This document shows, one piece after another, positions 52,638-61,157 of a DNA stretch of 64,000 bases. The stretch's first letter is position 1, and the number at the start of each line of letters is the position of its first letter. The stretch is taken from the NCBI GenBank assembly GCA_019423795.1, contig JAHZAT010000041.1, positions 8,650-72,649 on the forward strand, read 5' to 3'. A model generated the notes under the pieces. It was not told where the DNA came from. It worked only from the letters and a program-made list of their open reading frames with translations, and did no database searches. This DNA comes from Clostridiales bacterium. Its GTDB lineage: Bacteria > Bacillota > Clostridia > Lachnospirales > Lachnospiraceae. Position numbers and translations under genes: made by a program.

Positions 52638-53297
52638 ATGGTAAACATCATGATCGTTGAAGATGAAAAACCAATTTCAAATCTGATCGCATTAAGTTTA
52701 AAAAAGGTCGGTTATCATTGTGAATGTGCATATGATGGACTTTCTGCGATCGATATGATTGAAAAGAAATATCCAGATTTGATCTTACTTGATATTATGC
52801 TGCCCGGAGCTGATGGATTTGAAATTTTAGAATATGTAAAACCATTAGATATACCAGTGATCTTTCTCACAGCGAAAGGAGAATTGTCTGATAAAGTAAA
52901 TGGATTAAGACTTGGTGCAGAAGATTATATTGTAAAACCATTTGAGATTATGGAGTTATTAGCAAGAATTGAAGTCGTATTAAGACGATATAAAAAGCTA
53001 GATCGCATGATTCGAATTTTAGGATTGGAAATCGATACAGATTCAAGAACTGTATTAAAAGATGGTGTTTATATTAATCTGACAAAAAAGGAATATGATA
53101 TTTTGCTGTTATTTGCAAGAAATCCAGGAAGTGTTTTGTTTAGAGAAATGATTTATGATCGTGTATGGGGTGGAGATTATATCCCTGGAAGCAGAACCGT
53201 TGATCTTCATGTACAGAGAGTGCGTAAAAAAGTTGGATGGGAAAACTATTTGATATCTGTTCCAAAGATGGGATATCGTCTGGAGGTAGCAAAGTGA
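52638..53297 (+). CDS. Response regulator, OmpR/PhoB family
   Basis: The 219-residue two-component regulator has a receiver domain (about 1-115; acidic pocket E8/D9, phosphorylated D52 in LILLDIMLP, T in FLTAKGE, K in YIVKPFE) and a C-terminal winged-helix DNA-binding domain with LTKKEYDILLLFARNPG and GSRTVDLHVQRVRKK. It overlaps the kinase gene by four bases. The TAAGGAGAG site precedes the ATG. No target can be read here. Confidence 0.95.
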   Translation: MVNIMIVEDEKPISNLIALSLKKVGYHCECAYDGLSAIDMIEKKYPDLILLDIMLPGADGFEILEYVKPLDIPVIFLTAKGELSDKVNGLRLGAEDYIVKPFEIMELLARIEVVLRRYKKLDRMIRILGLEIDTDSRTVLKDGVYINLTKKEYDILLLFARNPGSVLFREMIYDRVWGGDYIPGSRTVDLHVQRVRKKVGWENYLISVPKMGYRLEVAK

Positions 53298-54721
53298 AAT
53301 TTCGTTGGAAATTAATGATCGTGACAATGCTGATCGTATCATTTTCTTTTGGATTTGGAGGAATGCTTTTAATTCAGTATTCTTATGAAGCTTCCATAAA
53401 ACAGGAAAAGAAATCAGCAAGAGGTTCTTATGAGATGATCTTAAGAATGTTAAAAGAAATTGATGAGATGGATGATACTTATCAAAACCAGACGTTTGTA
53501 AGTGTTTTGAAACGATTAAACAGACAAAGATTGTTAAGAGACAGCTCTGTTCGTTTGTTAAAAGAAGAAGATGGTGTAGTACAGTGGAAACAGCCACTTT
53601 ATTATAATCGGGAAAATGACAATTTTAGAAACAGTAGTGGATTTTCGAGCAAACAAGGGAAGGCTGTGATATTTAAAAATAAAAATAAAGTTTTTTATCA
53701 GATTACAAGCAAGATCACTTATGGAAAAGAAACGATGGTGTTTCAAGGCTCCTATGATATTTCTGAAGTTTATGAAACAAGGCATCAGCAACTCATAAGT
53801 TTTCGTAAGATTTTCATGGTAGTTATAGGAATGGAGATTATCTTATCATATTTTCTTGCATCAATTCTTACAAGGCCATTGCAAAAATTATCACAAGTTT
53901 CAAAACAGATTGCAGATGGTGATTATTCGGTCAGAGTATCAGTAAATACAAAAGATGAAATTGGAGAACTTTCAATTAATTTTAACTATATGACAGAGCA
54001 ATTGGTAGAAAAATTGATGAAATTAAATCAACTATTAAAAAATCAGGAAGAATTTATGGGAAGTCTTGCCCATGAGATGAAAACACCGCTTACGTCGATT
54101 ATTGGCTATGCAGATTTGATGCGAATTGAAAATCTTTCAGAAGAGGAACAAAAGGAAGCATGTGGGTATATTTATTCGGAAGGAAAGCGTCTTCAAAATT
54201 TATCATTAAAATTAATGAATCTTCTTGTTTTAAAAAATCAAGAGTTTCAAATGAAGAAACAAAATCTTGTGCCAATGATTCATGAGGTGATATCTTCTAT
54301 GCAGTATCGGCTGCAAGAACAGAAAATTTTAGTGAATTTAAATCTTAAGCCAACGATTTGTGAAGTGGAAGCAGATCTTTTAAAATCATTGATTTTAAAT
54401 TTAGTCGATAATTCCTTAAAATCCATGAATGTGGGAGGTATTTTGACAATTGAGTGTTGCCCAGCGCAGGAAGGGGCAAAGATCTATGTTTCAGATACAG
54501 GTTGCGGAATGCCAAAAGGAGAACTTGATAAAATTACAGAGGCATTTTATCGGGTTGACAAATCAAGATCAAGAAAACAAGGAGGAGTAGGCTTGGGGCT
54601 GGCTCTATGTAAAGAAATAGTGAGAATTCATAAAGGTGATATGGAATTTATCAGTCAGGAAGAAAAGGGAACAACTGCGATCATAACCATTGGAGGAGGA
54701 CATTATGAGAAGACAGATTAG
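53294..54721 (+). CDS. Sensor histidine kinase
   Basis: The 475-residue membrane kinase starts with GTG at 53294, which overlaps the regulator stop (GTGA) and follows TGGAGG. It has TM1 (about 7-30), an extracellular sensor region (about 30-165), TM2 (about 172-192), a HAMP domain, the H-box FMGSLAHEMKTPLTSI, N-box ILNLVDNSLKS, and G-boxes DTGCGMPKGEL and GGVGLGLALCK. The signal is unknown. It overlaps the next gene, which encodes a membrane-anchored protein probably in the same system. Confidence 0.94.
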   Translation: MKFRWKLMIVTMLIVSFSFGFGGMLLIQYSYEASIKQEKKSARGSYEMILRMLKEIDEMDDTYQNQTFVSVLKRLNRQRLLRDSSVRLLKEEDGVVQWKQPLYYNRENDNFRNSSGFSSKQGKAVIFKNKNKVFYQITSKITYGKETMVFQGSYDISEVYETRHQQLISFRKIFMVVIGMEIILSYFLASILTRPLQKLSQVSKQIADGDYSVRVSVNTKDEIGELSINFNYMTEQLVEKLMKLNQLLKNQEEFMGSLAHEMKTPLTSIIGYADLMRIENLSEEEQKEACGYIYSEGKRLQNLSLKLMNLLVLKNQEFQMKKQNLVPMIHEVISSMQYRLQEQKILVNLNLKPTICEVEADLLKSLILNLVDNSLKSMNVGGILTIECCPAQEGAKIYVSDTGCGMPKGELDKITEAFYRVDKSRSRKQGGVGLGLALCKEIVRIHKGDMEFISQEEKGTTAIITIGGGHYEKTD

Positions 54722-55529
54722 AAATGTTCTTTTAGTTATAACAGCATTTTTGTTGACGGTTCTTTTTTGCTTTTTTCCCAATATTCAGTCCAGATTGACA
54801 GACTGGAAAACTTTTGGAAAAAGTGAGAATTTATCTTTAAATCCGGTGGAAATTTCAGTGGAATCTACACAAACAACATTGGAAAAATTAAAAATTATCA
54901 ATAATCATATTTTGAGTGTGTCAGTAAGACCATCATCAAGAACAGTGGATGGAAGAGATGTAGAAAAAACAGCTAGAAAGCAGATCAATCAATTGTTTGA
55001 GAAAATGAAGATTTCTTATCGGGTGAATTCTGACTGGAAAGTTACATATAAAAAATTATATATATACATTACAAAACAAAATAATACTACAACAACAGAT
55101 ACGGAAACTTCTGTGTCAAATGTTAAAAATCTTTTAGTTTGGTATGTGACATTAGTGCCGGATGCAGCACAGGAAGATGAATCTGTTAATATGATCATGG
55201 ATGCGTATACAGATCAGATTCTTGCAATCGATGTGTATTCGTATGAGTATACGCAAAACTGGAAAGATATTGCGAAACATATCGAAGATATACCGTCAGG
55301 TTTTTTGTCATATTTGAATCTAAAACAATCAGAATTTGGGCTTAAGAAGAATCTGCTTGGAAATGCAAGTGTATTACAGCAATATGAAAAAGCTAAATCA
55401 GCAAAGAATCCATATACAAAGATTTCAGGAAGTGGAGGAGTTTACGCAATACAAAATAAAAATCAGACATATATTCCAGTGGAATGGAGCGGATATGGAT
55501 TTATGATCAATAATGTGTACAATAACTGA
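54705..55529 (+). CDS. Membrane-anchored protein of unknown function, third gene of the two-component operon
   Basis: I do not recognise this 274-residue protein. A single N-terminal hydrophobic segment (about residues 8-28, VLLVITAFLLTVLFCFFP) is probably an uncleaved signal anchor. The rest is predicted outside the cell and is rich in Thr, Ser, Lys and Tyr. The segment LLVWYVTLVPDAAQEDESVNMIMDAY and the end YIPVEWSGYGF show no known motif. ATG 54705 follows GGAGGA and overlaps the kinase gene end by 17 bases. It may be a sensor accessory or the target of the system. Confidence 0.6.
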   Translation: MRRQIRNVLLVITAFLLTVLFCFFPNIQSRLTDWKTFGKSENLSLNPVEISVESTQTTLEKLKIINNHILSVSVRPSSRTVDGRDVEKTARKQINQLFEKMKISYRVNSDWKVTYKKLYIYITKQNNTTTTDTETSVSNVKNLLVWYVTLVPDAAQEDESVNMIMDAYTDQILAIDVYSYEYTQNWKDIAKHIEDIPSGFLSYLNLKQSEFGLKKNLLGNASVLQQYEKAKSAKNPYTKISGSGGVYAIQNKNQTYIPVEWSGYGFMINNVYNN

Positions 55530-55552
55530 TGCAAAAATGATACGATTTTCTC

Positions 55553-55581
55553 TTGTATTTTGAAAGCTTTCTCTCTATAAT
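55553..55581 (+). promoter_or_regulatory. Promoter of the rhodanese-TtcA gene
   Basis: TTGTAT (55553-55558) and perfect TATAAT (55576-55581) are 17 bases apart. This also shows that an in-frame TTG start at 55553 is not used. Confidence 0.72.
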
Positions 55582-55633
55582 AAGTGATTGGAACCCTACA
55601 AATATAGTAGGATACGATAGAAAGGTTGAAAGC

Positions 55634-56851
55634 ATGAGTAATATTAATATTTCATATAAAGAATTAAAACAGTTAGAAGAAGGAAGCTATCAGCTTCTTG
55701 ATATGAGAGATGAATCAAACACATCTTATGGAATGATCCCCGGAGCTGTAGTGGCAGCAGATGAAGAAGAACTTGCAGCACAGGCAAAGGAATATCTTGA
55801 TCAAGGAAAGAAAGTCATTTTATACTGCACAAAGGGAATCTTCAGCAAAGAGGCAGCAGAGAACTTGTCAGAAGAAGGAATCGATGTTTTGAGCTTAGAA
55901 GGTGGATACACGGGGTGGCTGTTATCTCTGATGAAAGAAGAACAGGAAAATGATCAGAAAACAGAGCAGAGTAACAAAGAAGCCGAAGGTAAAGGAAAGA
56001 AAAAAGAACTGACAAGAACACAGGAAATCGAAAAGAGTATCCGAAAGAAGTTCCACAAACAGTTATTTTCCAAATTTGTAAAAGCAATCAAGACATATGA
56101 TCTTGTACAGGAGAATGACAAGATTGCAATCTGTATCTCTGGTGGAAAAGATTCCATGCTGATGGCAAAATTATTTCAGGAGTTAAAACGTCATAACAAA
56201 TTTCATTTTGATCTGGTGTTTTTAGTAATGGATCCTGGATATAATGAGATGAACCGACAGATCATCGAGAATAATGCCAAATTATTAGATATCCCGATCA
56301 CAGTCTTTGAATCTGATATCTTTGATGCAGTATATGAGATTGAGAAATCCCCATGTTATCTGTGTGCAAGAATGCGCCGCGGATATTTATACAGCAAAGC
56401 AAAAGAACTTGGATGTAATAAGATCGCTCTTGGACATCACTACGACGATGTTATTGAGACGATCCTTATGGGAATGCTTTACGGAGCACAGGTGCAGACA
56501 ATGATGCCAAAACTTCACAGCACAAACTTTGAAGGAATGGAGTTAATCCGTCCGATGTATCTGATCCGTGAGGACGATATCAAACATTGGAGAGACTATA
56601 ACGGATTACACTTTATTCAGTGTGCATGCAAATTTACAGATACTTGTACCACATGTAATCCGGATGGTGTAGCTAAGTCTAAGAGGATGGAGACAAAACA
56701 GCTGATCGCAAAGATGAAAGAGATCAATCCATATGTAGAATCCAATATTTTTAAGAGTGTGGAAAATGTCAACTTAAAGACGATCATTGCATATAAGAAA
56801 GATGGAGTGAAACATTCATTCTTAGATACTTATGATCAGGAAAATGAATAA
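55634..56851 (+). CDS. Rhodanese-domain PP-loop tRNA sulfurtransferase-like protein (TtcA-type)
   Basis: The 405-residue fusion has an N-terminal rhodanese domain (about 1-100) with Cys in ILYCTKG, a charged linker, and a C-terminal ATP-pyrophosphatase domain (about 150-405). The PP-loop is ICISGGKDSMLM. CYLCARMRRG gives a CxxC pair, and FTDTCTTCNPDG has a second one, as in TtcA-type tRNA 2-thiocytidine enzymes that bind an Fe-S cluster. A rhodanese fused to such an ATPase suggests persulfide delivery to the thiolation site. The exact tRNA position modified is unknown. Confidence 0.8.
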   Translation: MSNINISYKELKQLEEGSYQLLDMRDESNTSYGMIPGAVVAADEEELAAQAKEYLDQGKKVILYCTKGIFSKEAAENLSEEGIDVLSLEGGYTGWLLSLMKEEQENDQKTEQSNKEAEGKGKKKELTRTQEIEKSIRKKFHKQLFSKFVKAIKTYDLVQENDKIAICISGGKDSMLMAKLFQELKRHNKFHFDLVFLVMDPGYNEMNRQIIENNAKLLDIPITVFESDIFDAVYEIEKSPCYLCARMRRGYLYSKAKELGCNKIALGHHYDDVIETILMGMLYGAQVQTMMPKLHSTNFEGMELIRPMYLIREDDIKHWRDYNGLHFIQCACKFTDTCTTCNPDGVAKSKRMETKQLIAKMKEINPYVESNIFKSVENVNLKTIIAYKKDGVKHSFLDTYDQENE

Positions 56852-56861
56852 AAATATAAAT

Positions 56862-56902
56862 AAAGAGCACAGAGGTCTGTAACAAACCTTCTGTGCTCTT
56901 TT
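56862..56902 (+). terminator. Intrinsic terminator
   Basis: AAAGAGCACAGAGGT (56862-56876) pairs with ACCTTCTGTGCTCTTT (56886-56901), with one bulge. T-rich sequence follows. Confidence 0.85.
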
Positions 56903-56949
56903 AATATGATCATTCTAAATTACAAAATTTCCTTTTAAAAATCATAAAA

Positions 56950-58578
56950 TTATTCATCGTCTTCTTCAATTTCAACAACCTGACGTTTTCTGGCAGCTTC
57001 ATCATTTTCCAGATATTCATCATAAGTACATTCTTTATCAATCAGACCATTAGGAGTAATTTCCATGATACGGTTTGCTGTCGTCTGTACGAACTGATGA
57101 TCCTGAGAAGTAAATAATAATGCACCAGAAAAATCTTTTAATGCTTCATTTAAAGCAGTGATAGATTCCATATCTAAGTGGTTTGTAGGTTCATCAAGAA
57201 GTAAGATGTTTGCACCGCTGATCATTAATTTCGATAACATACAACGAACCTTCTCTCCTCCAGATAAAACACCGACTTTCTTTAAAGCGTCTTCTCCAGA
57301 AAATAACATACGTCCAAGGAATCCACGGACAAATGTTGCATCTTTATCTTCAGAATACTGAGTCAGCCATTCGACGATCGTTTCATCCTGACTGAAGTCT
57401 TTTGTATTATCTTTTGGGAAATAAGACTGAGTTGTAGTCACTCCCCATTTGTAAGAACCAGAATCAGGTTCCATCTCTCCAGATAAGATCTTAAATAATG
57501 TTGTAGCAGCTAATGTGTTAGGTCCTACGAAAGCAATCTTATCCGTTGGTTTCATTAAGAAAGAAATATTATCTAAGACTTTCACGCCATCGATCGTCTT
57601 TGTAAGATTTTCAACAACCAAAGCATCATTTCCGATTTCACGGTTTGGTTTAAAGTTGATATATGGATACTTACGACTGGATGGTTTTAATTCATCTAAC
57701 TGAATCTTATCTAAGGCTTTCTTTCTGGAAGTAGCCTGTTTTGATTTGGAAGCATTGGCACTGAATCTTGCGATAAAGTCCTGTAATTCCTTCATTTTTT
57801 CTTCTTTTTTCTTATTCGCTTCTTTCATCTGTTTTGTAAGAAGCTGGCTGGATTCATACCAGAAGTCATAGTTTCCAGAGAATAACTGAATCTTCGCATA
57901 ATCGATATCTGCGATATGAGTACATACCTTATTTAAAAAATAACGGTCATGAGATACAACAATAACTGTGTTATCAAAGTTGATCAAAAATTCCTCTAAC
58001 CAATAAATAGCATCTAAGTCTAAGTGGTTGGTAGGCTCGTCAAGCAGCAGGATATCTGGATTTCCAAATAAGGCCTGAGCAAGTAAGACTTTGACTTTCT
58101 GTGAGCCGTTTAAGTCAGCCATTTTTGTGTAATGGATATCACTAGGAATTCCAAGACCATTTAATAAAGTGGCAGCATCAGATTCTGCTTCCCATCCGTT
58201 CATATCAGCAAATTCGCCTTCTAACTCACTGGCACGGATACCATCTTCATCTGTGAAGTCTTCTTTTGCATATAAAGCTTCTTTTTCTTTCATGATCTCA
58301 TATAGTCTCTGGTTACCCATCATAACCGTATCAAGGACGATATGATCATCGTATTGATAGTGGTCCTGTTTTAAAACAGAAAGACGCTGTCCGGAAGTGA
58401 TCGTTACATCTCCCTTAGAAGGTTCAATCTCTCCGGAAAGAATTTTTAAGAAAGTGGATTTTCCTGCTCCGTTGGCACCGATCAGTCCATAGCAGTTACC
58501 TTCTGTGAATTTAATATTTACATCTTCGAATAAAGCACGTTTTCCTAAACGTAAAGTTACATTATTTGCCTGAATCAT
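56950..58578 (-). CDS. ABC-F family ATPase (YbiT/Uup-like)
   Basis: The 542-residue protein is a soluble ABC-F with two ATPase domains and no membrane segments. It resembles E. coli YbiT: MIQANNVTLRLGKRALFEDV, Walker A GANGAGKST, and in the second half a degenerate Walker A, GPNTLAATT, in place of GKT. LLLDEPTNHLD appears in both halves. ABC-F proteins act on ribosomes, for translation rescue or antibiotic resistance. The altered second Walker A is notable and should be checked; it fits no simple sequencing error. It is a single gene with its own promoter. Confidence 0.88.
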   Translation of the reverse strand: MIQANNVTLRLGKRALFEDVNIKFTEGNCYGLIGANGAGKSTFLKILSGEIEPSKGDVTITSGQRLSVLKQDHYQYDDHIVLDTVMMGNQRLYEIMKEKEALYAKEDFTDEDGIRASELEGEFADMNGWEAESDAATLLNGLGIPSDIHYTKMADLNGSQKVKVLLAQALFGNPDILLLDEPTNHLDLDAIYWLEEFLINFDNTVIVVSHDRYFLNKVCTHIADIDYAKIQLFSGNYDFWYESSQLLTKQMKEANKKKEEKMKELQDFIARFSANASKSKQATSRKKALDKIQLDELKPSSRKYPYINFKPNREIGNDALVVENLTKTIDGVKVLDNISFLMKPTDKIAFVGPNTLAATTLFKILSGEMEPDSGSYKWGVTTTQSYFPKDNTKDFSQDETIVEWLTQYSEDKDATFVRGFLGRMLFSGEDALKKVGVLSGGEKVRCMLSKLMISGANILLLDEPTNHLDMESITALNEALKDFSGALLFTSQDHQFVQTTANRIMEITPNGLIDKECTYDEYLENDEAARKRQVVEIEEDDE

Positions 58579-58626
58579 TGTATAACCTTTCTTTTTGATT
58601 TATAATTAAATAGAATCGCTCTTTTC

Positions 58627-58654
58627 ATTTTACAGAAAAGCCAGAGTTTTTCAA
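58627..58654 (-). promoter_or_regulatory. Promoter of the ABC-F gene
   Basis: On the minus strand TTGAAA (58649-58654) and TAAAAT (58627-58632) are 16 bases apart, upstream of the ATPase gene. Confidence 0.6.
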
Positions 58655-58682
58655 GTAAAAATTGTATTGTGCAAGTAAAAAT
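58652..58682. repeat. Two direct copies of an 11-bp repeat between divergent promoters
   Basis: CAAGTAAAAAT occurs at 58652-58662 and again at 58672-58682, 20 bases apart. The pair lies between the ABC-F and ylxM promoters and could be an operator. Confidence 0.5.
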
Positions 58683-58684
58683 AC

Positions 58685-58713
58685 TTGACAAAGACGGTAA
58701 AATTCGCTAAACT
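58685..58713 (+). promoter_or_regulatory. Promoter of ylxM-ffh
   Basis: Perfect TTGACA (58685-58690) and TAAACT (58708-58713) are 17 bases apart. Confidence 0.75.
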
Positions 58714-58752
58714 AACATCTGGTAAAGGAAAATTGCTTTACAGGAGTATCAG

Positions 58753-59106
58753 ATGGAACGAATCGTAGAACAGAATTTATTATATGATTTTTACGGCGAA
58801 TTGTTGACCGCGCATCAGAAGGAGATTTATGGCGAACATATTTTGAATGATATGACAGCTACGGAGATTGCAGCTGAGTTTGGAATTACTAGACAGGCAG
58901 TGCATGACATGATCCGGAGATGCGATAAGATCTTGACAGATTATGAAGCAAGACTCCATCTGGTAGCGAAGTTTTTGACGGCCAAGGAGAAGATCAAAGA
59001 GATCCATACCTTATCCAGAAGGCTTCTTAGAGAAGATAAAGAGCAGATGAAAGAAGACATCAGGCAAATAGAATCTGTATGCAATCAGGTTTTAGAAGAT
59101 TTATAA
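58753..59106 (+). CDS. ylxM: YlxM family DNA-binding protein
   Basis: The 117-residue protein, typical of the YlxM/UPF0122 family, lies upstream of ffh across Firmicutes. It has a sigma-factor region-4-like helix-turn-helix (about 25-60): DMTATEIAAEFGITRQAVHDMIRR. The family is thought to influence SRP/Ffh function, though its role is not settled. It is 18 bases before ffh and shares its promoter. Confidence 0.92.
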   Translation: MERIVEQNLLYDFYGELLTAHQKEIYGEHILNDMTATEIAAEFGITRQAVHDMIRRCDKILTDYEARLHLVAKFLTAKEKIKEIHTLSRRLLREDKEQMKEDIRQIESVCNQVLEDL

Positions 59107-59124
59107 CTTAGATGAGGTGAATCA

Positions 59125-60465
59125 ATGGCATTTGAAAGTTTATCCGAGAAACTTCAGGGTGTATTTAAGAACTTAAGAAGTAAAGGCCGTTTAACAGAAG
59201 ATGATGTAAAAGCGGCAATGAGAGAAGTTAAGAGAGCTTTACTAGAAGCCGACGTTAACTTCAAAGTCGTAAAGACATTTATCAAATCTGTACAGGAAAG
59301 AGCCGTAGGACAGGATGTATTAAGCGGATTGAATCCAGGACAGATGGTAATCAAGATCGTAAAAGAAGAGATGGAAGCATTGATGGGATCTACGATGACA
59401 GAGATTCAGCTTCGTCCAGGAAATGAGATTACGATCATTTTGATGGCAGGTCTTCAGGGTGCAGGTAAGACAACAACTTGTGCAAAGCTTGCCGGACAGT
59501 ATAAGAAGAAGGGGAAACGACCACTGTTAGTAGCCTGTGACGTATATCGTCCAGCAGCGATCAAACAGCTTCAGGTCAATGGAGAGAAAGTCGGAGTACC
59601 AGTCTTTACAATGGGAGATAAGCAGAATCCAGTAGATATTGCGAAAGCTTCCGTAGAACACGCACAGAAGAATGGAAACAACATCGTAATTCTGGATACA
59701 GCAGGGCGTCTTCATATTGATGAGAATATGATGACAGAGCTGATCGAGATCAAAGATAAAGTTGATGTATTCCAGAGTATTCTGGTCGTTGATGCCATGA
59801 CGGGACAGGATGCTGTCAATGTGGCGAAAGAATTTAATGAGAAAGTCGGTATTGATGGAGTTATCATCACGAAGATGGATGGTGATACACGAGGTGGTGC
59901 AGCACTTTCTATCCGTTCCGTAACAGGAAAGCCGATTTTATATGTAGGTATGGGAGAGAAACTTGAAGATCTTCAGCAGTTCTACCCAGACCGAATGACA
60001 AGCCGAATTCTTGGTATGGGAGATGTATTATCATTGATCGAAAAAGCAGAGCAGACGATCAATGAAGAAGATGCACTTCGCATGACGGAGAAGATGAAGA
60101 AGGCGGAATTTGATTTTAACGATTTTCTTGATCAGATGGATCAGATGAAGAAGATGGGTGGATTATCCAATCTGTTATCTATGATTCCGGGTATTGGAAA
60201 TAAGATGCAGGGACTTGATATTGATGATGGTATGATGGATAAGACAGCAGCGATCATTTATTCCATGACGAAAGAAGAACGTGCAAATCCTAAGATCATC
60301 AATGCTTCAAGAAAGAGAAGAATCGCAGCAGGAGCAGGAGTTCCACTTGCAGAAGTTAATCGCTTATGCAAACAGGTTCAGAATCAGAAACAGATGATGA
60401 AGCAGATGTCAGGTATGTTTGGTGGCAAAGGTGGTAAAAGAGGTGGATTTAAATTACCTTTTTAG
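59125..60465 (+). CDS. ffh: Signal recognition particle protein Ffh
   Basis: Ffh is the SRP54 GTPase that with 4.5S/scRNA directs signal-sequence-bearing proteins to the membrane. The 446-residue protein has an N domain (1-90), a G domain with GLQGAGKTTT, DTAGRLHID and TKMDGDTRGG, and a Met-rich M domain (about 300-435) that binds RNA and signal peptide. The C-tail is basic and Gly-rich. It lies between ylxM and rpsP, the classic Firmicute order. Confidence 0.97.
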   Translation: MAFESLSEKLQGVFKNLRSKGRLTEDDVKAAMREVKRALLEADVNFKVVKTFIKSVQERAVGQDVLSGLNPGQMVIKIVKEEMEALMGSTMTEIQLRPGNEITIILMAGLQGAGKTTTCAKLAGQYKKKGKRPLLVACDVYRPAAIKQLQVNGEKVGVPVFTMGDKQNPVDIAKASVEHAQKNGNNIVILDTAGRLHIDENMMTELIEIKDKVDVFQSILVVDAMTGQDAVNVAKEFNEKVGIDGVIITKMDGDTRGGAALSIRSVTGKPILYVGMGEKLEDLQQFYPDRMTSRILGMGDVLSLIEKAEQTINEEDALRMTEKMKKAEFDFNDFLDQMDQMKKMGGLSNLLSMIPGIGNKMQGLDIDDGMMDKTAAIIYSMTKEERANPKIINASRKRRIAAGAGVPLAEVNRLCKQVQNQKQMMKQMSGMFGGKGGKRGGFKLPF

Positions 60466-60527
60466 GCCTTAGTTATAGAAAATAATAATTAATTTAGAAA
60501 AGAAAGATTTTTGGAGGTAAAAACAAA

Positions 60528-60773
60528 ATGGCAGTAAAAATGAGATTAAAAAGAATGGGACAGAAGAAAGCACCTTTTTATAGAGTAGTAGTAGCAGATG
60601 CTAGATCCCCTAGAGATGGTAGATTCATCGAAGAAATCGGAACATATGATCCAAATCAGGATCCTAGCGTGATCAAATTCGACGAAGAAGCTGCTAAGAA
60701 ATGGTTAGCAACAGGTGCTCAGCCTACAGATACAGTAGCTAAATTATTAAAAGCTGCAGGAATCGAAAAATAG
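60528..60773 (+). CDS. rpsP: Ribosomal protein S16
   Basis: The 81-residue protein is the full-length small-subunit protein S16. Family blocks are MAVKMRLKRMGQKKAPFYRVVVADARSPRDGRFIEEIGTYDP-type sequence (start of chain) and LLKAAG near the end. An AGGAGGT-type site precedes the ATG. It is 62 bases after ffh and 25 before the KH protein gene. Confidence 0.97.
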   Translation: MAVKMRLKRMGQKKAPFYRVVVADARSPRDGRFIEEIGTYDPNQDPSVIKFDEEAAKKWLATGAQPTDTVAKLLKAAGIEK

Positions 60774-60798
60774 TCAGATTTAAGACAGGAGGCAGTGC

Positions 60799-61026
60799 AT
60801 GAAACATTTATTAGAAGTGATTGCAAAAGCCCTCGTTGATCAGCCAGATAAAGTGACAGTTACAGAAAAAGAAACTGCCGATGCAGTCGTATTAGAACTT
60901 CATGTTGCAGAAGGTGACATGGGGAAAGTAATTGGGAAACAGGGAAGAATTGCAAAAGCAATCAGAACTGTTGTCAAGGCTTCGGTTGACAAAGGTGACA
61001 AGAAGATTGTCGTTGATATTCAATAA
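60799..61026 (+). CDS. khpA: KH-domain RNA-binding protein KhpA
   Basis: The 75-residue KH domain protein (YlqC/KhpA) binds RNA with KhpB/Jag in Firmicutes and influences cell-division and elongation. The GXXG loop reads GKQGR within KVIGKQGRIAKAIR. It follows rpsP in the conserved rpsP-khpA order. A GGAGGC site precedes the ATG and a hairpin with a T-run follows. Confidence 0.93.
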   Translation: MKHLLEVIAKALVDQPDKVTVTEKETADAVVLELHVAEGDMGKVIGKQGRIAKAIRTVVKASVDKGDKKIVVDIQ

Positions 61027-61033
61027 GAAGATG

Positions 61034-61078
61034 AAAGCTCACAGGATGTATAGAGAATATACAGCTTGTGAGCTTTTT
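61034..61078 (+). terminator. Intrinsic terminator of the ffh-rpsP-khpA operon
   Basis: AAAGCTCACA (61034-61043) pairs over 10 bp with TGTGAGCTTT (61067-61076), then TT. Confidence 0.8.
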
Positions 61079-61107
61079 AATTATGTAGATTATCTGATAA
61101 AAATAAG

Positions 61108-61140
61108 AACGCCCTTGAAACATTTAGCTTCAAGGGCAGT
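61108..61140 (-). terminator. Terminator hairpin for the minus-strand gene
   Basis: GCCCTTGAA/TTCAAGGGC (61111-61119, 61129-61137) is a 9-bp perfect stem extended by an AAC/GTT step. It lies 21 bases after the end of the 61158 gene, with T-rich sequence after it on the minus strand. Confidence 0.7.
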
Positions 61141-61157
61141 TTTAACTTTTATAAGTG

